DNA from: Desulfonatronospira sp.
Lineage (GTDB): Bacteria > Desulfobacterota > Desulfovibrionia > Desulfovibrionales > Desulfonatronovibrionaceae
Direction of reading: 5' to 3'
Length of the DNA: 7,256 nt
NCBI GenBank assembly: GCA_003563255.1
Contig: PWSL01000205.1
Location: forward strand, 1 to 7,256
The notes under the pieces were generated by a model that was not told the DNA's origin, did not search any database, and saw only the letters and a program-made list of their open reading frames with translations. Each line of letters begins with the position of its first letter. Positions within the stretch are counted from its first letter, which is position 1. Of this stretch, positions 1-6,931 are shown piece after piece. A program made the translations under genes and the position numbers.

Positions 1-20
1 CATAAGTTTCGCTGTAGTGG
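1..20. repeat. Right terminal end of an intergenic repeat copy (mostly outside the window)
   Basis: Positions 2-19 read ATAAGTTTCGCTGTAGTG, identical to positions 87-104 and to the reverse complement of 7136-7153. In the complete copy between fabF and glyA this motif forms the right end, so these bases are probably the right end of a copy lying mainly upstream of the window. The following bases (21-38) match no other copy. The repetition is seen directly; assigning it to a right end is inference. Confidence 0.7.
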
Positions 21-38
21 TAAGTGTTCCATAGAAAA

Positions 39-108
39 ATAAGTGCCGGGTGCCTGTCCCCAATTTAGACAGGTTGAAAAAGTTTTATAAGTTTCGCTGT
101 AGTGATAA
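39..108. repeat. Truncated (right-half) copy of the intergenic repeat upstream of fabH
   Basis: From 39 the sequence follows the right half of the fabF-glyA copy: ATAAGTGC, then TGCCTGTCCCCAATT, GACAGGTT, an AT-rich stretch, and the terminal motif at 87-108. Positions 53-58 (CCTGTC) and 68-73 (GACAGG) form a 6-bp hairpin with a 9-base loop. Positions 87-108 are the exact 22-base reverse complement of 7132-7153. The left half (left terminal repeat and GGGGAC arm) is absent between this piece and the preceding terminal motif, so this is a solo right end. The AT-rich stretch contains TTGAAA (74-79), but no convincing -10 follows, so no promoter is called. Positions 109-212 show nothing further. 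Confidence 0.8.
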
Positions 109-212
109 CCGGACCCGGGCAAAACTCCGGCTCAAGACGCCCGTCTTTCCATAAACAAAACACTGCACCGATGACTGCGGCCTGCAGCAAGGCCTCGGAA
201 CATACTCTTGTA

Positions 213-1208
213 ATGAAAAACAACTGCTGTTTAACAGGGCTGGGCTATTATGTTCCTGAAAAAATCATGACCAACCATGATTTTGCGCTCCTGATGGATA
301 CCTCGGACGAATGGATCACCACCAGGACAGGAATAAAGCAAAGACATGTCTGTACCCATCAGGCCTGTTCGGATCTGGCATACCAGTCATCAGTCCTGGC
401 TCTTAAAGAGGCCTCTCTGACACCCCGGCAACTTACCCACGTCATCGTTGCCACCTTTACCCCGGATGCCTTCATACCCAATGCAGCCTGCCTGCTGCTG
501 GAGAAGCTGGGACACAGAAATATCGCGGCCCTGGATATCAATACCGCCTGCACCGGTTTTATTTACGGCCTTGAGCTTGCCAGAGGACTTTGCATGCTTC
601 CGGGGGAAGCCAATGTTCTGGTGGTGGCTTCCGAGGTGCTTACTTCCAGGGTCAACTTCGCAGACAGAGTCACATGCGTCCTGTTCGGGGATGGGGCAGG
701 GGCAGCGGTTGTTTCCAGTTCCTGTCATGGTGCCGCCGGGATGTCAGGCCGGCTTGTGGACGTAAACCTCAAGGCGGACGGGGCCCTGGGCGAACTCTTG
801 ACCCTGAAAGGTGGAGGATCGGCTCATCCACTGGCCCTGGGCGACACTGTAACAGAAAACTTCTTTGTCCAGATGGCAGGCAGAGAAGTGTTCAAACATG
901 CGGTTCGCTCCATGTACAATGTCTCCATGGAAATTCTGGAAAGAAACAATATCCGTTCCGGGGACATAGACCTGGTGGTCCCGCACCAGGCCAATATCCG
1001 CATCATTGAGGCCCTGGCCAAAAAAATGAACCTTGACCCTGCTAATTTATTTGTTAATGTCCAAAAATACGGCAACACTTCAGCTGCTTCAGTGCCCATC
1101 GCCCTGGCAGAGGCCAAAGAAACCGGCCGCATAAATCCCGGGGACCTGGTACTGCTGGTGGCCTTCGGCGGGGGCTTTACCTGGGGCTCGGCACTGGTGC
1201 AGTATTAA
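213..1208 (+). CDS. fabH: 3-oxoacyl-ACP synthase III (FabH, KAS III)
   Basis: FabH starts fatty-acid synthesis in the cytoplasm by condensing acetyl-CoA (or another short acyl-CoA) with malonyl-ACP. The protein is 331 aa, normal for the family. The catalytic triad is visible: Cys113 in NTACTGF, His258 in VPHQAN and Asn288 in YGNTSA. The C-terminus (AFGGGFTWGSALVQ) is typical, and the early motif TSDEWITTRTGI is the conserved N-terminal KAS III signature. The ATG at 213 is chosen because the protein then begins MKNNCCLTGLGYYVPE, as FabH proteins do. In-frame starts at 102 (GTG inside a repeat) and 171 would add residues with no family counterpart. The ribosome site before 213 is weak (only GGAA at 197-200). 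fabG follows after 19 bases, so the two are probably co-transcribed. In related genomes plsX usually precedes fabH; here only repeat-derived sequence is visible upstream. Confidence 0.97.
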   Translation: MKNNCCLTGLGYYVPEKIMTNHDFALLMDTSDEWITTRTGIKQRHVCTHQACSDLAYQSSVLALKEASLTPRQLTHVIVATFTPDAFIPNAACLLLEKLGHRNIAALDINTACTGFIYGLELARGLCMLPGEANVLVVASEVLTSRVNFADRVTCVLFGDGAGAAVVSSSCHGAAGMSGRLVDVNLKADGALGELLTLKGGGSAHPLALGDTVTENFFVQMAGREVFKHAVRSMYNVSMEILERNNIRSGDIDLVVPHQANIRIIEALAKKMNLDPANLFVNVQKYGNTSAASVPIALAEAKETGRINPGDLVLLVAFGGGFTWGSALVQY

Positions 1209-1227
1209 ATCCTGAAGAGAGGTAAAA

Positions 1228-1971
1228 ATGTCCCAACCACCCAAAACCGCCCTGATCACCGGGGGATCCCGCGGCATAGGCAGGGAGTGCGCCCTGCGCC
1301 TGGCCCAGGCAGGCTACAACGTCTGCATAACATACATCAGCAAGCCGGAACAGGCCCGTGAGACCTGCAGCGAAATTGAAAACCGGGGCGGACAGTGCAG
1401 CGCCTTTCAACTGGATATGGGCAGCCGGGAAGCCATATCTGAATTTTTCGCCGGGGAGATCAGGGACAAGGTCGATCTGCAGGTCCTGGTGAACAACGCC
1501 GGCATGACTCAGGACGGGCTTTTAGTGCGAATGAAGCCGGAACAGTGGGAAAACGTCATCCGGGTCAACCTCACAGGGCCTTTCACCTGTCTGCAGCAGG
1601 CGGCCAAAATCATGATGCGCAGCCGCTACGGACGCATTATAAATCTGTCCTCTGTTACAGCCCAGACCGGCAATGCCGGCCAGGCCAACTATACTTCAGC
1701 CAAGGCCGGCATTATCGGTCTGACCAAAACCGCTGCGCAGGAACTCGCCCCCAGAAACATCACCGTGAATGCCGTAGCACCTGGATTCATAGACACCGAC
1801 ATGACCGGCAGTCTGCCTGAGGATATCCGGAACAGATTTCTAGAAATGATACCTTTAAAACGCCTGGGTACAACCCGGGACGTAGCCGCATGCGTGGCCT
1901 TTCTTGCTTCTGAGGAAGCCGGATACATCACCGGACAGGTACTCGGGGTAAACGGCGGGCTTTACATGTAG
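1228..1971 (+). CDS. fabG: 3-oxoacyl-ACP reductase (FabG)
   Basis: FabG is the NADPH-dependent reductase that converts 3-oxoacyl-ACP to 3-hydroxyacyl-ACP, the first reduction of each elongation cycle. The 247-aa protein is a classical short-chain dehydrogenase of normal length. The cofactor motif TGGSRGIG lies at residues 11-18 and NNAG at 89-92. The catalytic tetrad is Asn114, Ser142, Tyr155 and Lys159 (YTSAK). The C-terminal ITGQVLGVNGG is the usual FabG ending. SDR enzymes are numerous and functionally varied, but placement between fabH and acpP makes FabG much the best assignment. The ATG at 1228 has a good ribosome site (GAGAGG, 1217-1222) five bases upstream. No damage or unusual base use is seen. 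Confidence 0.97.
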   Translation: MSQPPKTALITGGSRGIGRECALRLAQAGYNVCITYISKPEQARETCSEIENRGGQCSAFQLDMGSREAISEFFAGEIRDKVDLQVLVNNAGMTQDGLLVRMKPEQWENVIRVNLTGPFTCLQQAAKIMMRSRYGRIINLSSVTAQTGNAGQANYTSAKAGIIGLTKTAAQELAPRNITVNAVAPGFIDTDMTGSLPEDIRNRFLEMIPLKRLGTTRDVAACVAFLASEEAGYITGQVLGVNGGLYM

Positions 1972-2003
1972 CCACATGCAAAGCGCTGAACAGATACGGA
2001 CAT

Positions 2004-2075
2004 CGCAACTTGAAACTTTGGACTGCATGTAATATGAGTGCCTTGATCGTGCTGCATCAAAGCTATCAAGTTGCG
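2004..2075. promoter_or_regulatory. Interrupted inverted repeat in the fabG-acpP gap
   Basis: CGCAACTTGA (2004-2013) is exactly complementary to TCAAGTTGCG (2066-2075), and CTTTG (2016-2020) to CAAAG (2058-2062). Together they form a 15-bp stem with a 2x3 internal loop and a 37-base apical loop. An 8-bp palindrome, CGCTAGCG, overlaps the end (2074-2081). There is no T-tract after it, so it is not a standard terminator. It could be an operator, an mRNA processing or stabilising structure, or an attenuator adjusting acpP output relative to fabG. The pairing is seen directly; the role is unknown. Confidence 0.5.
2010..2038 (+). promoter_or_regulatory. Candidate sigma-70-type promoter for acpP
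   Basis: TTGAAA (2010-2015) and TATGAG (2033-2038) are separated by 17 bases. The -35 matches the consensus at five of six positions and the -10 at four of six. It lies about 75 bases before the acpP start, and its -35 overlaps the left arm of the inverted repeat at 2004-2075. A separate promoter for the highly expressed acyl carrier protein gene would be reasonable, but a match of this quality can arise by chance. Confidence 0.35.
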
Positions 2076-2113
2076 CTAGCGGATCGCCAAATCAATTCAA
2101 TAAGGAGAAAGAA

Positions 2114-2344
2114 ATGTCAGTAGAACAGAAAGTCAAGGAAATCGTCGTGGACCAGCTTGGAATTTCAGCAGACGAAGTAAAGCCCGAAGCCAAGTTTGTA
2201 GAGGATCTCGGTGCAGACTCCCTGGATTTGACAGAACTGATTATGGCTATGGAAGAAGAATTCGACATCGAGATAGACGACGAAAAGGCTCAGGAACTGC
2301 TTACGATTCAAGCCGTAGTTGATTTTATTAAGGCCAACCAGTAG
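2114..2344 (+). CDS. acpP: Acyl carrier protein (AcpP)
   Basis: AcpP carries the growing acyl chain on a phosphopantetheine arm and is the partner of FabH, FabG and FabF. The 76-aa acidic protein has the usual length and four-helix pattern. The attachment serine is Ser36 in GADSLDLTE, followed by the acidic recognition helix ending MEEEFDIEI. The usual V after DSLDT/S is replaced by T (DSLDLTE), a minor variation. The start is fixed by a strong ribosome site, AAGGAG at 2102-2107, six bases before the ATG. This is the strongest such site in the window, consistent with high expression. The 142-base gap before it holds an inverted repeat and possible promoter; the gap after it holds a hairpin. 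Confidence 0.98.
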   Translation: MSVEQKVKEIVVDQLGISADEVKPEAKFVEDLGADSLDLTELIMAMEEEFDIEIDDEKAQELLTIQAVVDFIKANQ

Positions 2345-2350
2345 CCGATT

Positions 2351-2379
2351 GCCGGGGGCGGCAGCGACCCCCCTCCGGC
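2351..2379 (+). other. GC-rich hairpin just after acpP
   Basis: GCCGGGGG (2351-2358) can pair with CCC..CCGGC (within 2368-2379), giving a strong stem with one bulged base, seven bases after the acpP stop codon. The downstream bases (CATGCTGATAAATCCC) lack a T-run, so this is not a classical intrinsic terminator. A hairpin here could protect the 3' end of a short acpP transcript or reduce read-through to fabF. The rest of the 153-base gap shows no other clear signal. Confidence 0.4.
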
Positions 2380-2497
2380 ATGCTGATAAATCCCTGCTTA
2401 TTCACAAATATCGGATACGGCATTGTCCGCTGCGCCTTTTCCGGTATTGCAAAACCCGGTATAGGGTCAAATCGCAAATCAGCTCAGGAATCAATCA

Positions 2498-3736
2498 ATG
2501 CCAAGAGTAGTTGTTACCGGCCTCTCGGCCCTCACACCCATAGGCAACAACCTGGAACAAAGCTGGGAAAGCCTCCTGGCGGGCAAGAGCGGGGTGGATC
2601 ACCTGACCCGTTTCGACTGCACAGGCTTCCCCTCCCGCATCGCCGCCCAGGTCAAGGATTTCGATCCCACTTCTTATATGAGTGCCAAGGAAGCCAAACG
2701 CATGGACCGTTTCTGTCATCTGGGAGTGGCCGGGGCGCGCATGCTCATACAGGACTCCGGCCTGACCTCTGATAATATGGACATGGAGCAGTGCGGGGTT
2801 CTCCTGGGATGTGGCCTGGGCGGGCTTGAAACCATTGAAGAGTTTCATTCCAAGCTTCTCAAGTCCGGCCCCAGGAGGGTATCACCTTTTTATATCCCCC
2901 TGCTCATAGCCAACATGGTAGCGGGTCAGATATCCATAGCCACCGGGGTAAAGGGGCCCAATCTGGTGACCACATCCGCCTGCGCCTCGGGCATGCACGC
3001 CATCGGATACGCATTCTCCGATATCATGCTGGGCCGCGCCAGAGCCATGATCACCGGAGGTGTGGAGTCCACCATCACCCCTATGGCCCTTTCCGGATTC
3101 AGCGCCATGAAGGCGTTGTCCACCAGAAATGACGACCCTCAAGGCGCCAGCAGACCGTTTGACAAAGACCGGGACGGATTCGTGATTGGTGAGGGCAGCG
3201 GGCAGATGCTCCTGGAATCTTTGGACAGCGCCAGGGAAAGGGGGGCCAGGATCTACGCTGAAGTGGTGGGGTTCGGGGCCTCTGCTGATGCCTTTCATAT
3301 AACCGCTCCTGATGATTCCGGAGAAGGGATGGCCACCTGCATGAAAATGGCCCTGCGCGAAGCCGGGGTTGACCCAGAACAGGTGGACCACATCAATGCC
3401 CACGGTACCTCCACTTATCTCAATGACATCACAGAAACCAGGGCCATCAAGGAAGTTTTCGGTAAACATGCATATGATATTCTACTTACGGCCAACAAGT
3501 CCATGATTGGTCATACCCTGGGAGCCGCCGGAGGCATAGAGGGCGTGTTCAGCACCAAAAGCCTTTACCATGGCCAGGTGCCCGGCACCATCAACCTGGA
3601 CACCGCCGATGCCGAGTGCGATCTTGACTACTGCGGACATGGGAGCGTAACCAGGCATATCAACTACGCCCTGTGCAACTCTTTTGGATTTGGGGGGACC
3701 AACGGCTGTATTCTTTTTAAAAAATTTGAGGAGTAG
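2498..3736 (+). CDS. fabF: 3-oxoacyl-ACP synthase II (FabF, KAS II)
   Basis: FabF elongates acyl-ACP by decarboxylative condensation with malonyl-ACP in the cytoplasm. The 412-aa length is normal. Active-site residues are present: nucleophile Cys162 in TTSACASG, His302 in NAHGTST, Lys334 and His339 in [15 protein letters not shown]. The closing loop GFGGTNG is at 397-403. Residues 305-309 read STYLN where family members often have STPLN or similar, a small change outside the catalytic residues. The ATG at 2498 has AGGA (2486-2489) eight bases upstream. FabB is excluded by the FabF-like start ([16 protein letters not shown]) and by context. The C-terminus is complete, but the stop codon (TAG, 3734-3736) falls inside the left-end homology of the downstream repeat. 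Confidence 0.97.
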   Translation: MPRVVVTGLSALTPIGNNLEQSWESLLAGKSGVDHLTRFDCTGFPSRIAAQVKDFDPTSYMSAKEAKRMDRFCHLGVAGARMLIQDSGLTSDNMDMEQCGVLLGCGLGGLETIEEFHSKLLKSGPRRVSPFYIPLLIANMVAGQISIATGVKGPNLVTTSACASGMHAIGYAFSDIMLGRARAMITGGVESTITPMALSGFSAMKALSTRNDDPQGASRPFDKDRDGFVIGEGSGQMLLESLDSARERGARIYAEVVGFGASADAFHITAPDDSGEGMATCMKMALREAGVDPEQVDHINAHGTSTYLNDITETRAIKEVFGKHAYDILLTANKSMIGHTLGAAGGIEGVFSTKSLYHGQVPGTINLDTADAECDLDYCGHGSVTRHINYALCNSFGFGGTNGCILFKKFEE

Positions 3737-3930
3737 CATTACAGCGAAACTTTTCAGTCTTTGCTGTGCAACCACCGGGGACATTCCCGCACCAACCATC
3801 AATCTGTTTGATCGCAACAGTTCAGGGGTTCATCGGTGGTGATTACTGGCACTCACGCCTGATTATAAGTGCGGGATGCCTGTCCCCAATTGAGACAGGT
3901 TATAAATTTTTGAAGTTTCGCTGTAGTGAA
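3734..3930. repeat. Full-length intergenic repeat copy between fabF and glyA (MITE-like, nested palindromes)
   Basis: A roughly 195-base element fills nearly the whole gap. Its ends are inverted repeats: TACAGCGAAACTT (3740-3752) is exactly complementary to AAGTTTCGCTGTA (3913-3925). Left-end homology to the copy at 7132 extends out to 3734 (17 of 19 bases for 3734-3752), so it includes the fabF stop codon. Inside is a second palindrome: GGGGACA (3777-3783) pairs with TGTCCCC (3881-3887), and TCCCGCA (3785-3791) with TGCGGGA (3870-3876). Next to the right end is a short hairpin, CCTGTC/GACAGG (3879-3884/3894-3899). Block 3810-3852 recurs with changes at 7026-7067. No ORF of note is contained, so it would be non-autonomous. 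Similarity to REP or MITE classes is inference. Confidence 0.85.
3878..3910 (+). promoter_or_regulatory. Short hairpin plus AT-rich tail in the glyA leader (possible weak terminator or switch)
   Basis: CCTGTC (3879-3884) and GACAGG (3894-3899) form a 6-bp stem, extendable by a G-T pair, with a 9-base loop. It is followed by TTATAAATTTTT (3900-3911). The weak stem and interrupted T-tract make it a poor intrinsic terminator. The left strand overlaps TGTCCCC (3881-3887), which can instead pair with 3777-3783, so the two structures exclude each other. The same arrangement recurs at 7166-7249. A regulatory role for glyA is inference. Confidence 0.3.
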
Positions 3931-3951
3931 AATCAAGGAGATATTACCAAG

Positions 3952-5196
3952 ATGAATATGGAAGAAATTAAAAAAGTTGATCCCGAAATCGCCCGGAGCA
4001 TTGAACTGGAGGAGAAACGCCAGATCAACAAGCTGGAACTGATCGCTTCTGAAAACTTTACTTCCCAGGCCGTCAGGCAGGCCATGGGAACCGTCATGAC
4101 CCACAAGTACGCCGAAGGCTACCCAGGCAAGAGATACTACGGCGGATGCGAATTCGTCGACATGGCGGAGGACCTGGCCAGGGACAGAGCCAGAGAGCTT
4201 TTCCAGGCCGAGTACGTCAATGTCCAGCCACATTCAGGCTCTCAGGCCAACATGGGTGTCTTTTTCGGAATACTCAAGCCCGGAGACACCATCATGGGCA
4301 TGGACCTCTCCCACGGTGGACATCTTACCCATGGATGCCCGGCCAACTTTTCCGGACGTCTGTACAAAACAGTTTTCTATGGAGTGGAAAAAGAAACCGG
4401 GTATATAAACTATGAACAGGTGGAAGAACTGGCCCTGCAGCACAGGCCCGCCATGATCATAGCCGGTGCCAGCGCTTATCCCAGGGTGATAGACTTCAGG
4501 CGTTTCCGGGAGATCGCGGATAAGGTGGACGCCAAACTCACCGTGGACATGGCTCATATAGCCGGCATAATCGCAGCCAAACTGCATCCCTCGCCGATAC
4601 CCCATGCCCACTTCACCACCACCACAACCCATAAGACCCTGCGCGGCCCAAGGGGGGGAATGATCCTGAGCCGGGAAGAGTACGCCAAAACCCTCAACTC
4701 CCAGATATTTCCCGGGATTCAGGGTGGGCCGCTTATGCATGTCATAGCCGCCAAAGCCATTGCCTTCAAGGAGGCCCTGGCCCCGGAATTCAAGACCTAC
4801 CAGCAACTGGTGATAGACAACGCCCGCACCATCGGCGATTATTTGAAAGATGCCGGATTCAACCTGGTCTCCAAGGGCACCGACAACCACCTGCTCCTCA
4901 TAGACCTGACCAACAGAGACATTACCGGCAAGGACGCCGAAATCGCCCTGGACACGGCCGGCATGACGGTCAACAAGAACACCGTCCCCTTTGAAACCAG
5001 GTCCCCCTTTGTTACTTCCGGCATCAGGATAGGCAGTTCCGCCCTGACTACCCGCGGCATGCGTCCAGAGCACATGGAGCAGATTGTTTCGTGGATGATT
5101 GCCGCCCTGGAAAACTACAAAAACGAGGACCGTCTTAACCGGATAAGCAAGGAAGTGGAAAATTTCGCCAAAGAATTCCCCATCTTTGCATGGTAA
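3952..5196 (+). CDS. glyA: Serine hydroxymethyltransferase (GlyA)
   Basis: GlyA is the cytoplasmic PLP enzyme that interconverts serine plus THF with glycine plus 5,10-methylene-THF, the main source of one-carbon units. The 414-aa protein is of normal length. The PLP lysine is Lys228 in [15 protein letters not shown]. Asp199 and His202 lie in DMAHIAG, and Arg359 in [14 protein letters not shown] is the expected substrate-carboxylate residue. The N-terminal signature [20 protein letters not shown] is intact. The pre-lysine stretch FTTTTT and the S in GSSAL (often P) are small variants. ATG 3952 is chosen because AAGGAG (3935-3940) lies upstream and because family proteins start here; the spacing of 11 is slightly long. 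ATG 3958 is the alternative. An in-frame extension from 3766 would be read from the repeat and resembles nothing known. The ribosome site begins only about five bases after the repeat ends, so the leader is largely repeat-derived. Confidence 0.97.
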   Translation: MNMEEIKKVDPEIARSIELEEKRQINKLELIASENFTSQAVRQAMGTVMTHKYAEGYPGKRYYGGCEFVDMAEDLARDRARELFQAEYVNVQPHSGSQANMGVFFGILKPGDTIMGMDLSHGGHLTHGCPANFSGRLYKTVFYGVEKETGYINYEQVEELALQHRPAMIIAGASAYPRVIDFRRFREIADKVDAKLTVDMAHIAGIIAAKLHPSPIPHAHFTTTTTHKTLRGPRGGMILSREEYAKTLNSQIFPGIQGGPLMHVIAAKAIAFKEALAPEFKTYQQLVIDNARTIGDYLKDAGFNLVSKGTDNHLLLIDLTNRDITGKDAEIALDTAGMTVNKNTVPFETRSPFVTSGIRIGSSALTTRGMRPEHMEQIVSWMIAALENYKNEDRLNRISKEVENFAKEFPIFAW

Positions 5197-5251
5197 CCTC
5201 AATTCAGTTCACTGACAGTGGAGCGCATCCCCGGGAATACCGCCAGACCCT

Positions 5252-5275
5252 GCTGCCGGCCCGGGGCCTTGCAGC
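5252..5275 (+). other. GC-rich hairpin between glyA and the deaminase gene
   Basis: GCTGC (5252-5256) pairs with GCAGC (5271-5275), and GGCC (5258-5261) with GGCC (5265-5268), giving a compact GC-rich hairpin. A small perfect palindrome, CACTG-A-CAGTG, lies earlier at 5210-5220. Neither is followed by a T-run, so neither is called a terminator. Chance is possible in GC-rich DNA. The 111-base gap holds no other evident gene or promoter. Confidence 0.3.
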
Positions 5276-5307
5276 CCCCACCGCAGAGGTCCAGGGAGAG
5301 ATTAGAT

Positions 5308-5766
5308 ATGCACAAAAGGCTTTCCTGGGATGAATATTACATGAGCATAACCCACCTGGTGGCCCGTCGCTCCACTTGTCTGCGTCGGGTGGTGGGGGCC
5401 ATAGCAGTCAAGGACAAGCGCATCCTGGCCACCGGATACAACGGAGCGCCTGCCGGGCTGGAACACTGCCTGGACGTGGGCTGTCTGCGCGATAAAATGG
5501 GTATCCCATCAGGTGAACGGCATGAACTGTGCCGGGGACTGCACGCAGAACAAAACATTATCATCCAGGCCGCCATTCACGGGGTCAGTATATCCGGCGC
5601 TTTCATTTACTGCACAACCCAGCCCTGCCTTATCTGCTCCAAGATGCTCATCAACTGCGGCGTAAAAAAGATCTACTTCAGCCAGGGGTACCCGGACCGG
5701 CTGGCTCAGAAAATGCTGACCCAGGCAGGGGTGGAGTTTGAGCCTTTGCAAATAAACGAGAGTTGA
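5308..5766 (+). CDS. Deoxycytidylate (dCMP) deaminase family protein
   Basis: The 152-aa protein belongs to the zinc-dependent cytidine/deoxycytidylate deaminase superfamily. It most likely converts dCMP to dUMP, the substrate of thymidylate synthase. The zinc ligands are His79 (HAEQN) and Cys107 and Cys110 (PCLIC), with Glu81 as the proton shuttle. GYNGAPAG (43-50) is a motif typical of dCMP deaminases and ComEB-like proteins. Additional Cys/His residues at 54, 59, 72 and 75 resemble the second metal or structural region of that subgroup. ATG 5308 is chosen for its ribosome site (GGGAG, 5294-5298) and a family-like start, [12 protein letters not shown]. The in-frame GTG at 5218 would add 30 residues without homology. 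ribD follows immediately. A ComEB-type competence label would be only a homology name, as no other competence gene is present. Substrate specificity is inferred from motifs. Confidence 0.9.
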   Translation: MHKRLSWDEYYMSITHLVARRSTCLRRVVGAIAVKDKRILATGYNGAPAGLEHCLDVGCLRDKMGIPSGERHELCRGLHAEQNIIIQAAIHGVSISGAFIYCTTQPCLICSKMLINCGVKKIYFSQGYPDRLAQKMLTQAGVEFEPLQINES

Positions 5767-5768
5767 CC

Positions 5769-6902
5769 GTGTCCGATAAAGCCATGAACCAGAGTCGATT
5801 CATGCTTAAAGCCCTCAGCCTGGCTGAACAAGGTAAGGGGTTTACCCCTCCCAACCCCTGCGTGGGAGCTCTGCTGGTCTCGGGAGACAGAATCCTGGGC
5901 CGGGGATGGCACAGGGCCTGCGGTGATAATCATGCCGAAGTGGAAGCCATTGAAAACGCCCGGCAAAATGCAGCGGACCTTACAGGGTGCACCATGTATG
6001 TCACCCTGGAACCATGTAATCATCACGGCAGGACTCCGCCCTGCACCCGGGCCATTCTCGAGGCCGGCATACCTGAAGTAGTCATCGGGGCCAGGGATAC
6101 AAACTCCTTTGTCCAGGGAGGCGGGGCAGAGTATTTAAAAAGCCGGGGCATCAAGGTCACTATAGGTGTAGAGGAGCAAAAATGCCTGGATCTTATCGCC
6201 GACTTCTGCTTGTGGCAAAAGTCCGGGAGGCCTTATGTTTACCTCAAGACCGCTTCCACCCTGGACGGCCGGATCGGGACCCGCACCGGACACTCCAGGT
6301 GGGTCACCTCTGTCAATGCCAGGCAGGTGGTGCACCATCTGCGCTCCAGGACAGGTGCCGTGCTGGTTGGGGGGAACACCTTTTACCAGGACAACCCTGA
6401 ACTTACCTGCCGCACCCACAAAGTAGAACAGCAGCCGCTGGCAGTGATAATTACCTCCAGGCTGCCGGATCCAAAGCAGAACTGGTACCTGCTGCAACAA
6501 AGGCCGACCCGGACTGTTTTCTGGACAAACACTTCTGCTGCCGGTTCTGAAGCTGCCCGTCGGCTTGTGGACCTGGGCTGCAAAGTTATGGGGCTTGACA
6601 GGGACGCTTCCGGGCTGGACCTGCTGCAGGGTCTGCAACGCCTTCGAAGCGAAATGGGGGTATACCACTTAATGTGCGAGGGCGGAGGAAAGCTGGCTGC
6701 CGGCCTTTTGCAGCAGGGTCTTGTTGACGAACTGTGGGCATTCGTGGCTCTGAAAATCCTCGGAGACGAACAGGGAATCCCTGTAAGCAGCGGCAGAGAT
6801 GTTCAACTTATGCACGATACTCTGGACTTTCGCCTGGGGGAAATAGTCAACCTGGGTCCTGAGCTTCTCCTGAAGCTCTTTCCCCGGCAACAGAACTGTT
6901 AG
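5769..6902 (+). CDS. ribD: Bifunctional riboflavin biosynthesis deaminase/reductase (RibD)
   Basis: RibD carries out the second and third steps of riboflavin synthesis: deamination of the 2,5-diaminopyrimidine intermediate, then NADPH-dependent reduction of its ribosyl side chain. Numbered from GTG 5769 (377 aa), the N-terminal deaminase domain (about 5-145) has zinc ligands His55, Cys83 and Cys92 and catalytic Glu57 (NHAEVEAI, EPCNHHGRTPPC). The C-terminal reductase domain (about 155-375) shows YLKTASTLDGRIGT, WVTSVNAR, LVGGNTFYQDNPELTCR and CEGGGKLAAGLLQQGLVDEL. Length is normal. GTG 5769 is preferred because GAGAG (5758-5762) precedes it by six bases; ATG 5784 has no ribosome site, and TTG 5763 is too close to it. 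The start lies two bases after the deaminase stop codon, so translation is probably coupled. No FMN riboswitch is seen. ribE would be expected downstream, but the window ends in repeats. Confidence 0.96.
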   Translation: MSDKAMNQSRFMLKALSLAEQGKGFTPPNPCVGALLVSGDRILGRGWHRACGDNHAEVEAIENARQNAADLTGCTMYVTLEPCNHHGRTPPCTRAILEAGIPEVVIGARDTNSFVQGGGAEYLKSRGIKVTIGVEEQKCLDLIADFCLWQKSGRPYVYLKTASTLDGRIGTRTGHSRWVTSVNARQVVHHLRSRTGAVLVGGNTFYQDNPELTCRTHKVEQQPLAVIITSRLPDPKQNWYLLQQRPTRTVFWTNTSAAGSEAARRLVDLGCKVMGLDRDASGLDLLQGLQRLRSEMGVYHLMCEGGGKLAAGLLQQGLVDELWAFVALKILGDEQGIPVSSGRDVQLMHDTLDFRLGEIVNLGPELLLKLFPRQQNC

Positions 6903-6931
6903 GCGCTTAGCACAAATTTCAAAACAACATG

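Noticed and set aside
102..212. N-terminal extension of fabH from a GTG in the repeat
   Set aside because: FabH proteins begin where ATG 213 places the start. The extension is unlike any family member and its start codon is part of the repeat end.
2882..3469. Minus-strand open frame (195 codons) opposite fabF
   Set aside because: It lies wholly within the conserved KAS II coding region, has no family resemblance and is an expected shadow frame.
3766..3951. 62-residue N-terminal extension of glyA
   Set aside because: It would be translated from the repeat, has no homology to SHMT, and a proper ribosome site precedes ATG 3952.
3737..3951. Glycine, THF or SAM riboswitch ahead of glyA
   Set aside because: No conserved core of these riboswitch classes was recognised, and the leader is accounted for by a repeat that also occurs away from glyA.
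4234..5202. Long open frame on the minus strand (322 codons) opposite glyA
   Set aside because: It is antisense to an unmistakable SHMT, has low-complexity Gly/Val-rich composition, no recognisable motif, and is explained by GC-biased third codon positions of glyA.
5218..5307. 30-residue extension of the deaminase from GTG 5218
   Set aside because: It is Pro/Arg-rich with no family counterpart; ATG 5308 has a good ribosome site and gives a normal start.
5197..5307. FMN riboswitch controlling the downstream rib gene
   Set aside because: The gap is too short and lacks the conserved RFN elements; ribD itself is preceded directly by the deaminase gene.
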